Source of the DNA: Pararhizobium_B sp963760965
GTDB taxonomy: Bacteria; Pseudomonadota; Alphaproteobacteria; Rhizobiales; Rhizobiaceae
DNA: 64,000 nucleotides
Reading direction: 5' to 3'
Assembly: GCA_963760965.1 (NCBI GenBank)
Contig: CAVXEW010000007.1
Span: forward strand, 310,001 to 374,000
Part shown: piece after piece, positions 28,903-40,700 of the stretch
Position numbering within the stretch: position 1 is the stretch's first letter
Layout of the letters: each line of letters starts with the position of its first letter
Notes under the pieces: model-generated
Databases searched by the model: none
Seen by the model: only the letters and a program-made list of their open reading frames with translations
Told to the model about the DNA's origin: nothing
Made by a program: the position numbers and the translations under genes

Positions 28903-29793
28903 GTGATCGGACCTGAGGACAGCGCAATCCGGACAGGAACGGGACATCTTCGCCGCCCTTGGGCCCGGCGGATGACCGCCGCGCTCTTCGCCGCAGCCCT
29001 TGCCGGCAGCCTTGCAGCCTGCCAGTCGACGCAGGGACCGAGCGTCATATCCCTCGATCCGGCCCAGGGTTCGAGCCAGAACATCTCCTCGCTGACGGCG
29101 GTCATCGAGCGCAATCCGAACGATCCCGCCGGCTACAACGTCCGCGGCATGGCCTACGGCAAGGCCGGCGACTTCCACAAGGCGATGGACGATTTCGACC
29201 ACGCCATCGAGCTCAATCCGCGCTTTTTCGAGGCCTATGCGAACCGCGCGCTGGTCGAGCGCAGCCTGCACAAGCAGCGTGCCGCACTCGACGACTACAA
29301 CAAGGCGCTGCAGATCAACCCGCAATATGCGGACGCCTATATCGGGCGCGGCAACCTCTATCGCGAGGCCGGCCAGGACAACGACGCGATGAACGACTAC
29401 AACCGTGCCATCGCGCTCAACACCACGAACCCCCGCGCGCACTACAATCGCGGGCTGATCTACCAGAAGCGCCGCCAGCACGCCCAGGCGATCGAGGACT
29501 TCACCGCAGCCATCTCGCTGTCGCCACGCTCACCCGAGCCCTACAACGGCCGCGGCCTCTCCTACCTCGCCACGAACGACACGGACAACGCCCTCGCCGA
29601 TTTCAACACAGCCATCGAACTCGACCGCCACAACGCCGAATCATGGACGAACCAGGGCCTCGTCTTCGAGGCCAAGGGCCAGATGGCGCGTGCCCGCAAG
29701 TCCTACGCTTATGCGGCGAACCTCGACCCGAACTACAAGCCTGCCAAGGAAGGCCTCGCGCGCACCCGGAAGGCGGCCGCCGGGGCCAGCTGA
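28903..29793 (+). CDS. TPR-repeat lipoprotein
   Basis: 296 residues. The N-terminal hydrophobic segment ends in LAGSLAACQS, a lipobox with Cys near residue 40. It is followed by at least six tetratricopeptide repeats from about residue 72, for example AGYNVRGMAYGKAGDFHKAM, and two further copies at about 34-residue intervals. GTG at 28903 is taken as start; ATG at 28972 (MTAALFAA) would give a more compact signal peptide and is quite possible. Inferred role: periplasm-facing lipoprotein scaffold, similar to NlpI-type TPR proteins. No enzymatic motif. Confidence 0.85.
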   Translation: MIGPEDSAIRTGTGHLRRPWARRMTAALFAAALAGSLAACQSTQGPSVISLDPAQGSSQNISSLTAVIERNPNDPAGYNVRGMAYGKAGDFHKAMDDFDHAIELNPRFFEAYANRALVERSLHKQRAALDDYNKALQINPQYADAYIGRGNLYREAGQDNDAMNDYNRAIALNTTNPRAHYNRGLIYQKRRQHAQAIEDFTAAISLSPRSPEPYNGRGLSYLATNDTDNALADFNTAIELDRHNAESWTNQGLVFEAKGQMARARKSYAYAANLDPNYKPAKEGLARTRKAAAGAS

Positions 29794-29894
29794 GGCTGTG
29801 GCAAAAGGGCAACGAACAGGCGGCAGGCCCACGGCCTGTGGAACATGCCTGCCGCTTCCGCATTCTCCTTCCCGACATGACGAAGGAGAAACCC

Positions 29895-30374
29895 ATGCTG
29901 AAATACGCTCTCGCCGCGGCCCTCTCAGTGACGGCGCTGTCGACGGCTGCGCACGCCGATCCGCTGAAGCTCGGTAACCTCACGTGCAGGTCCGAAGGCG
30001 GCACCGGGATGATCGTCGCCTCCACCAAACACCTGACCTGCATCTTCAAGTCGGCCGACAACTCGGTCCCGAACGAAACCTATTCGGGCAAGATCACCAA
30101 TATCGGCATCGATCTCGGCCAGACCGGCAAGACGATCATGCAGTGGACGGTTCTCGCGAAGAACAACGCGCCGGCCTACACCGCCGGTTCGCTCGCCGGA
30201 AGCTATTCGGGCGTCGGCGCCAATGCCAGCTTCGCCGCGGGCCTCGGCGCCCACCTCCTCGTCGGAGGCACCGGCAGCTCGTTCGTCCTGCAGCCTTTGA
30301 GCGTGCAGGCCCAGGAAGGCGTCAACGTCGCGATCGGCATCAATACGCTGACGCTCCGGCCAGCGGCCGGCTGA
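29895..30374 (+). CDS. DUF992 family secreted protein
   Basis: 159 residues. The signal peptide MLKYALAAALSVTALSTAAH is followed by the DUF992 pattern LTCRSEGGTGMIVASTKHL, a second Cys in LTCIFK, and YSGKITNIGIDLGQTGKTIM. The two cysteines probably form a disulfide. AAGGAGAAA precedes the ATG at 29895, which is chosen over the ATG six codons upstream. The family is common in Rhizobiales and has no known function. A strong terminator follows directly. Confidence 0.9.
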   Translation: MLKYALAAALSVTALSTAAHADPLKLGNLTCRSEGGTGMIVASTKHLTCIFKSADNSVPNETYSGKITNIGIDLGQTGKTIMQWTVLAKNNAPAYTAGSLAGSYSGVGANASFAAGLGAHLLVGGTGSSFVLQPLSVQAQEGVNVAIGINTLTLRPAAG

Positions 30375-30392
30375 CCCGAGCCCTTCCAGAGA

Positions 30393-30423
30393 AAAGGCCC
30401 GCCGGTCGATCCGGCGGGCCTTT
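30393..30423. terminator. Strong bidirectional-type terminator after the DUF992 gene
   Basis: Perfect 13-base inverted repeat, AAAGGCCCGCCGG and CCGGCGGGCCTTT, with loop TCGAT. It serves the DUF992 gene on the plus strand; the convergent pntB gene ends 48 bases downstream and could use the same stem from the other side, where the complementary A run gives T residues. Confidence 0.9.
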
Positions 30424-30470
30424 GCATGGCCCGGGCTGGTGCTGCATCCGGAGCAGCGCTTCTTTTCCGG

Positions 30471-31868
<1,398 letters not shown>

Positions 31869-31878
31869 CGCTCGGGCC

Positions 31879-32298
31879 TCACTTCTCTTTCTTCTTGTAC
31901 ATCGCCAGCATCCGCTGCGTGACAAGGAAACCGCCGAAGATGTTCACCGAGACGAGCACGAGCGCCACGAAGCCGAGCCCCGAGGCGATGCCGGAGGCGG
32001 AGATCCCCACCGCCAGCAGCGCACCCACTACGATCACCGAGGAGATCGCATTGGTGACGGCCATGAGCGGCGTGTGCAGCGCCGGCGTCACCGACCAGAC
32101 GACATAGTAGCCGACGAAGATCGCCAGCACGAAGATTGCGAACCGGAATATGAACGGGTCGATCGCCCCGCCGGAAACCCCGTGGGCGGCAGCGCCGATC
32201 GCATCCGCTGCTGCCGGGACGCCCTGGGCGGCGTCGTGAACGGCCCGGACGGCGTGGTCGAGGCCGTCCAGGGCCTTGTCGAGTGCGGCACTGGCCAT
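31879..32298 (-). CDS. pntAB: NAD(P) transhydrogenase subunit alpha, part 2 (membrane part)
   Basis: 139 residues with an N-terminal Ala-rich helix and three membrane helices: FIFRFAIFVLAIFVGYYVVW, a TPLMAVTNAISSVIVVGALL segment and GFVALVLVSVNIFGGFLVTQ. It corresponds to the membrane end of E. coli PntA, which alphaproteobacteria encode as a separate protein. Its ATG overlaps the pntAA stop (position 32298), so the two are translationally coupled. Confidence 0.96.
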   Translation of the reverse strand: MASAALDKALDGLDHAVRAVHDAAQGVPAAADAIGAAAHGVSGGAIDPFIFRFAIFVLAIFVGYYVVWSVTPALHTPLMAVTNAISSVIVVGALLAVGISASGIASGLGFVALVLVSVNIFGGFLVTQRMLAMYKKKEK

Positions 32299-33584
32299 CA
32301 GGAATCCCCCTTCTTCGCTGTCGATCCGGCGCCGCGCTTCGGCGCGCTCTTGCTGCCGGCGGCGGCGGACCTGCGGGAAGTCGAGGACGCCCGCTTCGCC
32401 GGCTCCCTGCCGCCGGATCCGCCGGCCTCGGGTTTCTCGGGCTCGGCCGTAGCGGCCGACTGGAAGTTCTGGTGAACGACCTTGCCGTCATGCGTGAGCA
32501 TCGTCGCCCTGACGATCTCGTCCTCCAGGTCGAGCCGGATCGTCCCGCTCTCCTTGTCGGTCAGGGATTCCAGGAAGGTGTAGAGGTTCTTGGCGTAGAG
32601 CGCCGAGGCGGAGGTGGCGACGCGGCCCGGCACGTTGTCGTAGCCGATCACCCGGACGCCCTCGACCTCGACGATCTTGCCGGCCTCGGACCCCTCGATG
32701 TTACCCCCGCGCTCGACGGCGAGGTCGACCGCGATCGAGCCCGGCTTCATCGACTTCAGCATGGCCTTCGTCACCAGCTTCGGCGCCGGACGGCCGGGGA
32801 TCAGTGCGGTCGTGATGACGATGTCCTGCCTGGAGATGTGGTCGGAGACGAGTTCGGCCTGCTTGGCCTGGTACTCCTTCGACATCTCCTTGGCATAGCC
32901 GCCCGCGGTCTCGGCCGCCTTGAATTCCTCGTCTTCCACGGCGATGAACTTGCCGCCGAGCGAAGCGACCTGCTCCTTGGCGGCCGGCCTCACGTCAGTT
33001 GCGGACACCGCCCCGCCAAGCCGCTTCGCCGTGGCGATCGCCTGGAGGCCTGCGACGCCGGCCCCCATGACGAAGACCTTCGCCGCGGCCACGGTGCCGG
33101 CGGCCGTCATCATCATCGGCATCGCCCGGTCAAATTCATGGGCCGCGTCGATGACGGCGCGATAGCCCGCGAGGTTCGCCTGGGAGGAGAGCACGTCCAT
33201 CGACTGCGCCCGCGTGATGCGCGGCATCAGCTCCATGGCGAAGGCCGTCAGTCCCGCCTTCGCCAGCGCGGCGAGCGCCGCGTCCCGGCCATACGGGTCC
33301 ATGATCGCGACGACGATCGCGCCGGATCTGTAGCCCGCCATCTCGGCTGCGCTCGGCCGGCGAACCTTGAGAACGACGTCGGCGCCGGCCGCATCGGCCG
33401 CCGTCCCGATCTTTGCTCCGGCCGCCTCGAATTCGCTGTCGGGGATGCGCGACCGCTCGCCGGCGCCCTTCTCGAGCGTGACCTGGAAGCCGAGCCCCGT
33501 CATCCGCTTGACGGTATCGGCCGAGGCGGCGACGCGCGGTTCGGCCGGGTCGGCCTCCCGGGCGACGAATACGCTAGTAGCCAT
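32298..33584 (-). CDS. pntAA: NAD(P) transhydrogenase subunit alpha, part 1 (NAD-binding part)
   Basis: 428 residues. The soluble NAD(H)-binding domain I has the Rossmann motif GAGVAGLQAIATAKRLGG near residues 172-189, followed by TDVRPAAKEQVASLGG, and the RQDIVITTALIPGRPAPKLV segment. The last 55 residues are an unusual low-complexity tail rich in Ala, Ser, Lys and Arg, longer and more basic than the short linker normally needed before PntAB. First gene of the pntAA-pntAB-pntB operon. Confidence 0.96.
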   Translation of the reverse strand: MATSVFVAREADPAEPRVAASADTVKRMTGLGFQVTLEKGAGERSRIPDSEFEAAGAKIGTAADAAGADVVLKVRRPSAAEMAGYRSGAIVVAIMDPYGRDAALAALAKAGLTAFAMELMPRITRAQSMDVLSSQANLAGYRAVIDAAHEFDRAMPMMMTAAGTVAAAKVFVMGAGVAGLQAIATAKRLGGAVSATDVRPAAKEQVASLGGKFIAVEDEEFKAAETAGGYAKEMSKEYQAKQAELVSDHISRQDIVITTALIPGRPAPKLVTKAMLKSMKPGSIAVDLAVERGGNIEGSEAGKIVEVEGVRVIGYDNVPGRVATSASALYAKNLYTFLESLTDKESGTIRLDLEDEIVRATMLTHDGKVVHQNFQSAATAEPEKPEAGGSGGREPAKRASSTSRRSAAAGSKSAPKRGAGSTAKKGDS

Positions 33585-33747
33585 GCAATCCCTCCCCTCT
33601 TGACGAACGCTGCAGCGCGGCCGCCAGATATCTTCCCGGCTGTCGGTCAGGCAATCGATCCGGTACGGAAAACCCGTGCCCGTCCCCCGGCCCGGCCCCC
33701 GCTGCAGGCGCCGCCGGGCTCTGGACCGGCTTCCCTGGCGGAAGCGA

Positions 33748-33972
33748 TCAGCGCAGGATGTAGTAGCCCAGCGCCGAAAGAAGCACGAAGACGACGAAGG
33801 CCGTGAAGAAGCCCGCGGCGGTGAAGAAGCCGATCGCCATGGCGATCAGCAGGGCGACGACATGCATCGCGCCGTAGCGGGCGAGCACGAGAAAGAGGTG
33901 GTAGGTCTTCTCGTGCTCCGGATAGTCCATCGGCGCGCCGAGTTCGGCGCGCTCCGTCGTCTGGGTACTCAT
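33748..33972 (-). CDS. aa3-type cytochrome c oxidase subunit IV family protein
   Basis: 74 residues: a soluble N-terminus with the family pattern MDYPEHEKTYHLFL, and two hydrophobic helices ending ALGYYILR. This is the small bacterial subunit IV of aa3 oxidases, of unknown detailed role. ATG at 33972 gives MSTQTTERAEL. It lies 163 bases upstream of pntAA in the same direction, a neighbour pair common in rhizobia. Confidence 0.88.
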   Translation of the reverse strand: MSTQTTERAELGAPMDYPEHEKTYHLFLVLARYGAMHVVALLIAMAIGFFTAAGFFTAFVVFVLLSALGYYILR

Positions 33973-34262
33973 GGCCAGCCTCCCTTTTGCTTTCGTCACA
34001 AGGAGATACACAATGGCGGGCGCAGAGACAATTGCCTCTTTGGAACTTGGCGGAAAATGACCGCGCCCGCCCGGCGGCACCTTTGCCGCGTTGGGGCGAC
34101 TTGCGTGAGGCCGAGCTCGACGTCAGGATCGAGGGCGAGGACGGCTCCCGCCGCGACGGCCACTCCCCGATGAGGGAGACGAGCCGCCACCCGCTCGATC
34201 TCTTGGCCCGGACCGTCGCCGGCCGGGCACGACCGTCCTGTGCGAAGCGCGACGCCGTCCGC

Positions 34263-35051
34263 CTACTGCAGGCCCGCCTCGGCGGCGACGCCCTCCTGCA
34301 CCGCTGCGATCCGCGGCAACCGACCGAAGTCGGACGCGTGGCGCGCCGTCGGCAGGATGGTCAGCGGCGCGGAGGTGAATTCGCCGAGCGGGCCGAACAG
34401 CATGCGCATCTCGTACGGCCGGGCGTGGAGGAAGGGCAGCCGGCGATAGACGCGCGTCCGAGCGTCCCTCAGGTTCGAGGCGAGCAGGGTGAGCGGAATG
34501 CTGTAGACACCGGTATCCGTCGTCGCCGGGATGACGACCCGCGACTCGATCATCCTGCGATAGAAGGCGGCATGCTGCGGCGACACAAGCGAAAGGCAGC
34601 GATCCGCATCGAAGTACTCCGTCGCCAGCACCGCGAGCCGCATGGTGAGCAGGTGCATCCCCGGAAGTTCCTGGAACGCCTCGGCGTCGGAAGCCAGCCG
34701 GGTCGGGTCGATCAGGGTCATCCCGGCATCGAGGAACTCGTTGACGACGTCGGGGAAGACCTTGGCGGCCGAACTGACGCGATGGTCGGGGGTGACGTGA
34801 TGGATCCGGATCGTGCTGATGAGCTGCTCGTCGTAGAAGACGCCGAAGACATAGGCCTGGGGATCGAAGTCCGCCTCGTCGATGATGAGATCGCTCGAGA
34901 CGGGCATGATGTTGTTTTCCTTGTAGGCCCGGGCCCGGATCCGGCCCACCGCCTCCATGTCCTCCGCAGATTGAATACGCCTGTACTCGACGCGGTCCAG
35001 AAGTTCGAAAATCCGCGTCATGAAACTCGGCGCACTCTTCACTGTTTCCAC
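34263..35051 (-). CDS. N-acyl amino acid synthase FeeM-like / GNAT-fold acyltransferase
   Basis: 262 residues. The pattern YRRIQSAEDMEAVGRIRARA, then Y.E and FGVFYDEQLISTIRIHHV, matches the core shared by FeeM-type N-acyl amino acid synthases and acyl-homoserine-lactone synthases, in which an Arg and acidic residues at the start of the domain bind the substrates. Later blocks FPDVVNEFLDAGMTLIDPTR and LAVLATEYFDADRCLSLVSP are typical of proteobacterial members. Products would be acylated amino acids, possibly signals, but neither acyl donor nor acceptor can be read from sequence. It lies 293 bases downstream of the GGDEF-EAL gene on the same strand, an arrangement I associate with rhizobial genomes. 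Confidence 0.7.
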   Translation of the reverse strand: METVKSAPSFMTRIFELLDRVEYRRIQSAEDMEAVGRIRARAYKENNIMPVSSDLIIDEADFDPQAYVFGVFYDEQLISTIRIHHVTPDHRVSSAAKVFPDVVNEFLDAGMTLIDPTRLASDAEAFQELPGMHLLTMRLAVLATEYFDADRCLSLVSPQHAAFYRRMIESRVVIPATTDTGVYSIPLTLLASNLRDARTRVYRRLPFLHARPYEMRMLFGPLGEFTSAPLTILPTARHASDFGRLPRIAAVQEGVAAEAGLQ

Positions 35052-35344
35052 TTCGCCGACTCCTAACTGTAAACGGGCGGTTAACGAAGCGCGACACTAG
35101 TCAAAATTTTAATCAAATGGAACCTAGTTGGATTAGGGAGGACGAATTAACTGGGTGTTAAGGTTAACGTTTCGGGATGAACGTTACCATCCGGAAGCGG
35201 GGGTGGAAAGCGCTTGCCTTCCCCCGGACCGCGATTCGTCTGCAGGGAATGGAACGGAGATTGCGGCAGCCGACATGCGGCGCGACGGGCGCCGTCCGTG
35301 GCAGTGGCCCCGGGCCGCTGCCGTCCGTCGCTAGACGGGCCGGC

Positions 35345-37645
35345 TCAGGAGGCCACCTGGAGGTATTCGGCGCGCTTGGCCGCCGTCATGGCGATGAGTT
35401 CGCCGACCGAACTGGAGGGCATCGGCATTCCGAAGACGAAGCCCTGGATGAGATCGGCGCAGTCGGCCCGCCGGAGAAGCTTGAGCTGGTCGTCGGTCTC
35501 GACGCCCTCGATCACGATGTCGAGGCCGAGCTCGCGCGAAAGATTCACGATGCCCCGAAGGAGCTTCAGCTGTCGCTCGTCGGACGTGATGTCGGCCACG
35601 AAAGAGCGGTCGATCTTCACCTTGTCGAGCGGCAGCGTGTTCAGGTAGCTGAGGCTCGAATAGCCGGTTCCGAAATCGTCGATCGCGATGGTCAGGCCCA
35701 TCGCGCGAAGCTCGCGCAGGATCGCCTGAGCCTTCAGCGGATCCCTGACGAAGGCGCTTTCGGTCACCTCGACCTGCAGGCGCTCGGCAGGCAGCCCGCT
35801 CGTGGCGAGGGCCTCCTTCACCATGGACAGGATGTCCTCGTTGCGCAGGTCGAGGGCCGAGAGGTTGACCGAGACGCCCGACTGTCCGCCCCACGACATG
35901 CAGTCGCGGCAAGCCGAGAGGAGGATCTGCCTGGTGAGCTCGCCGACCACACCCATTTCCTCCGCGAGTTCGATGAAGAGGCCGGGGGAAATGGCGCCGA
36001 GCTGCGGGTGGTTCCAGCGCGAGAGGGCCTCGCAGCAGCTGATCGTCATGTCGGACGGATCGAACATCGGCTGGTAGACGATGCCGAGGCCGCAATTCGA
36101 GAGCGCCTCGCGAAGGTCGCTCTTCAGCCTCTGGCGGCGGTTGTATTCCTCGTCCATGTCCTCGGCGAAGACGGTCCAGATGTTCTTGCCGTTCTGCTTG
36201 GACTCGTAGAGGGCGAGGTCCGCCTTGATCTGCATGTTCTCCAGCCGGAAGCCGGCGGCGACCGCCATGACGACCCCGCCGCTGATGCCGACGAAGAGCC
36301 GGTTGCCGTTGACGAAGTAGGAGCCGCGTATCGCCTCGTGGACGCGTGCCATCACCTGCTCGACGTCGGCGCGGTCCTTCACGTCGTTGATGAAGACGAC
36401 GAATTCGTCGCCGCCGAAGCGCGACAGCGTCAGCCGGTCGGGCTCGACGTCCTTGAGGCGCGAGGCCAGCGCGCAAAGCAGGCGGTCGCCCGTCATGTGA
36501 CCCTTGGTGTCGTTGACGTGCTTGAAGTCGTCGATGTCGAGGACGGCGATTGCGACCTGGCGCCGTTCCGGCAGGCTCCTTACCGTGGACTCGACCAGCT
36601 CGGCGAAGAATGCGCGGTTCGGCAGCCCCGTGAGACTGTCGTAGCGCGCCATGTGAATGATCTTCTCCTCCGCCTTGATGCGGGCCGTGACGTCCTCGAA
36701 GATCAGCACGACGCCGAGATTGCGGCGCTGCTTGGCGGTGAATTCGAGATAGAGATGGTCGGAGAAGCGGATCAGCGCCCGCGACTCCGACCCCCTGATC
36801 AGGCCGAGAAGCTGCGCCTCGATGATCTGCGCATGGTCCGCCGTCAGAACGTCCTTCGCCACCGCGAGGCGCAGCACCGCCATGAGGGAATGGTTGCGCA
36901 ACTGCTCCGGGCCGGGAAGCTTGAGGATCTGTCCCGCCTTCGAGTTGGCGACCATGATCCGGTTCTTCGCATCGAGCATGAAGAGCCCGTGCGGCATGTT
37001 GTTGAGCGCCGTGTCGAACCTGTCGGCGATCAGCGCGATCTCGTGGCGGGCGATCACGTTCTCGTAGAGGAACTCGCGCACGCCGTTCGCCATCTTGCGC
37101 ACGAGCAGGATGAAGGGAATGAAGAAGGAGGCGATGAATACCGAGTATATGTCGCCGAGCAGCAGAAGGCCGACGATCATCGGCACGCTTGCCGCCAGCG
37201 AGATGATGTCGACGACGCGCCTCGAGCCGTAGTTCCGGCCGACGGCGGAGACCATGGTTCCGAAGGTGACGGAAACCGAGGCGAACTGCGCGAACGGCTC
37301 CGGCGCGGTATAGATGCTGTAGCCGCACATGGTGCCGAGGGTCAGCGTGACGGCGCCCGCGCCGACGATGTAGCTGCGCTCCCAGTGGTTGATTTCCGCG
37401 CGGGAATGCTGCCGCCCGTCGTCCAGGTCGTAGTGGCGCATCTGTATCGTGCGGGCCAGCCAGATCAGGAAGATTGCGGCCGCGCAAACGAGATAGAACG
37501 AGTCGCTGAGCTTCACGGCGATCATGAGCGCCGTACCGACATGGATCAGCATGCCGGCAAGTAGAGTTCTGCGATCAGAGTAGAGTGAGGCAACAAAGGA
37601 CTGGTAGACGTCCGTCGGGATTTGCCGGTCTTTGCCAGCCGTCAT
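35345..37645 (-). CDS. Membrane-bound GGDEF-EAL protein (c-di-GMP synthesis/breakdown)
   Basis: 766 residues. The N-terminus has a membrane region of about five or six helices (about 25-195), then a PAS-like domain (about 215-330, LNNMPHGLFMLDAKNRIMVA). A GGDEF domain follows with intact motif RFGGDEFVVF near residue 411 and an EAL domain with CEALSRWNHP near residue 538 and DDFGTGYSSLSYL near 655. Both catalytic motifs look complete apart from EALSRW in place of the more usual EALLRW. It could make or degrade cyclic di-GMP; net activity cannot be predicted. The nearby FeeM-like gene on the same strand suggests a link to an acylated signal or to surface behaviour. Confidence 0.93.
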   Translation of the reverse strand: MTAGKDRQIPTDVYQSFVASLYSDRRTLLAGMLIHVGTALMIAVKLSDSFYLVCAAAIFLIWLARTIQMRHYDLDDGRQHSRAEINHWERSYIVGAGAVTLTLGTMCGYSIYTAPEPFAQFASVSVTFGTMVSAVGRNYGSRRVVDIISLAASVPMIVGLLLLGDIYSVFIASFFIPFILLVRKMANGVREFLYENVIARHEIALIADRFDTALNNMPHGLFMLDAKNRIMVANSKAGQILKLPGPEQLRNHSLMAVLRLAVAKDVLTADHAQIIEAQLLGLIRGSESRALIRFSDHLYLEFTAKQRRNLGVVLIFEDVTARIKAEEKIIHMARYDSLTGLPNRAFFAELVESTVRSLPERRQVAIAVLDIDDFKHVNDTKGHMTGDRLLCALASRLKDVEPDRLTLSRFGGDEFVVFINDVKDRADVEQVMARVHEAIRGSYFVNGNRLFVGISGGVVMAVAAGFRLENMQIKADLALYESKQNGKNIWTVFAEDMDEEYNRRQRLKSDLREALSNCGLGIVYQPMFDPSDMTISCCEALSRWNHPQLGAISPGLFIELAEEMGVVGELTRQILLSACRDCMSWGGQSGVSVNLSALDLRNEDILSMVKEALATSGLPAERLQVEVTESAFVRDPLKAQAILRELRAMGLTIAIDDFGTGYSSLSYLNTLPLDKVKIDRSFVADITSDERQLKLLRGIVNLSRELGLDIVIEGVETDDQLKLLRRADCADLIQGFVFGMPMPSSSVGELIAMTAAKRAEYLQVAS

Positions 37646-37757
37646 GTCGCATTCCCTGTTTCTCTCGTTCTCTATTAGGCGAGAACGATTAAGAAATGCT
37701 TTTTACCGGGAAGCAGGAACCGGTGACTGTCGCAAAATGGGCAGGGCGCGCGCCGGC

Positions 37758-40700
37758 CTATTCGGCGGCCTCCCGCACGGGACTCTCGGGCGCCTCGAAA
37801 CGGCGCAGGAGCTCGGACTTGCGGGCCTCCGCCTTCCTCATGCTCTCCTGCCGCACGTGCCCGTATCCCCGGATTGCATCGGAATAGGCGAGGAGGTCGG
37901 CGGCCGCCGCCGCGTTCGCGGGCGACAGCTCGCGCGTCACCCGGGCGAGGGTCGCCTCGTATTCGGCGAGCGCCGCGCGCTCGGCCTTGCGCTCCTGCGT
38001 GCGCCCGAAGGGATCCAGCGGCGTGCCGCGCAGGAACCTGAGTTTCGCCAGCACGGAGAAGGCCTTCATCATCCACGGCCCGAAGCTCGACTTCCTCGGG
38101 TTGCCCTGCGCGTCCTTGCGGCCGAGGATCGGCGGGGCGAGGTGGAACTCCAGCCGGTCGAAGCTTCCGAACTCGGAAGAAAGCTGCTTCATGAAGGATC
38201 CGTCGGTGTAGAGCCGCGCGACCTCGTACTCGTCCTTGATCGCCATCATCCTGAAGAGCCCGCGCGCCGCCGCTTCGGTGACCGGGCCTGGAGCGCCGCC
38301 GCCGCCGGCCTCCGCCGCCTTCAGCGCATCGATCCGCCTGGCGTAGCGCCTGGCGTAGCGCCTGCCCTGGTACTGCGTCAGGAACTCCACCCGCCGCGCG
38401 ATCATCTCGTCCGGCGTCTGCGACATCTTCTGGTCGAAGGTCGGCTCGTGGGCGGCCTCGACCATCGAACGCACCAGTTCCGGCTCGTGCATGGCGCGGC
38501 GGCCCCAGCGGAAGGCGGAAAGGTTCATCTCGACGGCCTGGCCGTTGAGCTCGATCGCCCGCTCGATCGCCTCGACCGAAAGCGGCAGCCCTCCCGCCTG
38601 GCTCGCCATGCCGAGCATCATCATGTTGGCCGCGATGGCGTTGCCGAACAGCGCCTCGGCCGCGCGGGTCGTGTCGAAGAAGCGCGCCCGCTCCTCGCCG
38701 GCCGCCTTGACGATCGCCCGCCTGAGCCGCTCGACCGGCAGCGAGAAGTCCGCGTTGCGCGTGAAGTCGCCCGGCATCACCTCGGCCGTGTTGGCGAGGA
38801 ACAGCGTCTCGCCCTCGCGAACCGAGCCGAGCACCTTCCGCGAGCCGGAGACGACGAGGTCGCAGCCGAGGATGACGTCGGCCTTGCCGGCGGAGACGCG
38901 TATCGCGTTGATGTCCTGCGGGCTCGGCGCGATGCGGACATGGCTGTAGACGGCGCCGCCCTTCTGGGCAAGGCCGGCCATGTCGATCATGCCGCAGCCC
39001 TTCCCCTCCAGATGCGCCGCCATGCCGAGGATGGCGCCGATGGTCACGACGCCTGTTCCGCCGATGCCGGTGACGATCGAGGCCCAGCCCTCGCCGAGTT
39101 CGGCGACCGGAGCCGCCGGCAGGCCCTCGAGCGGATCCCTGCCGCCATGCGCGGCCTGCTCGCCCGAACCGGCCGACTTCATCCTCGCGCCGTGGACGGT
39201 TACGAAGGACGGGCAGAAGCCCTCGAGGCAGGAAAAGTCCTTGTTGCAACTCGACTGGTCGATGCGCCGCTTGCGCCCGAACTCGGTCTCGACGGGCTGC
39301 ACGGAGACGCAGTTCGACTTGACCCCGCAGTCGCCGCAGCCTTCGCAGACGAGTTCGTTGATCAGCACCCGCCTGTCGGGATCGGGAAACGTGCCGCGCT
39401 TGCGCCGCCGGCGCTTCTCGGCCGCGCACGTCTGGTCGTACAGGAGCACGCTCACCCCGTCGACGCCCGTCAGCTCGCGCTGCACGGCGTCGAGATCGGA
39501 GCGGTGGTGGAACGTCGTGCCCTTCGGCCAGTCGGTCTCCTTCGGGTACTTGTGCGGCTCGTCGGAAACCACCGCGATCCTGTCTACGCCCTCGGCCCTC
39601 ACCTGCCGGGCGATCGCGTCGACGGTGAGATTGCCCTCGTGATGCTGACCGCCGGTCATGGCGACCGCGTCGTTGTAGAGGATCTTGTAGGTGATCTTCG
39701 TCTTCGAGGCGATGGCGAAGCGCAGGGCCAGGATGCCGGAATGATTGTAGGTGCCGTCGCCGAGGTTCTGGAAGATGTGCGGCCGGTCTGAGAACGGCGC
39801 CTGGCCGACCCATTGCGCTCCCTCGCCGCCCATCTGCGTGAAGCCGACCGTGTCGCGGTCCATCCAGAGCGCCATGAAGTGGCAGCCGATCCCCGCCGCC
39901 GCCACCGATCCCTCGGGGACGCGCGTCGAGGTGTTGTGCGGGCAGCCCGAGCAGAAATAGGGCCGGCGCGCGGCCACGTCGGCCTGGTCGGCGAGCATCG
40001 CCTCGAACTGGCGGATACGCTTCACCTTGGCGTCGATGTCCTCCGAAGGCCCGAGCACCCGCTGGATCCGTTCGCCGACCGCGACCGCGATCTCGTTCGG
40101 GTCGAGCGCGCCGGCGATGTGGAAGAGCCAGTCTCCGCGCTCGTCCTTCTTGCCGACGACCACGGGCTGGTTGGCGGTCCCGTAGAGCGCCTCGCGGATC
40201 TGCGTCTCGATCAGCGAGCGCTTCTCCTCCACGACGATGATCGTCTCGAGCCCCTCAGAGAACGGCCTGATGTCCTCGTAGTCGAACGGCCACGGGGCGG
40301 CGACCTTGAACAGGCGCAGCCCGAGCCTTTCGGCACGCGCCTCGTCGATGCCGAGATCCGCCAGCGCCTGGCGCACGTCGAGATAGCTCTTGCCGACCGT
40401 CACGATCCCGAGCTTCGGGGAGGAGCCGCCGGAAAAGATCATGCGGTTGAGCCCGTTCGCCCGGATGAAGGCGCAGGCCGCGGCACGCTTGTATTCGTGC
40501 AGCCGCGTCTCCTGGCCGAGAAAGTCGAGATCGTTCGCACGGATGTTGAGGCCGCCGGGCGGCATGTCGAATTCCGGCAGGACGATCTTCAGCCGCTCGA
40601 GGCCGGCATCGACCGAGGCCGTCAACTCGATGTTGTCCTTGACGCATTTCAGGGCGGCCCAGGTGCCCGCGAAGCGCGACAGGGCATAGCCGTAGAGCCC

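Noticed and set aside
35177..37564. 795-codon open frame on the plus strand
   Set aside because: Antisense to the GGDEF-EAL gene, which has intact catalytic motifs.
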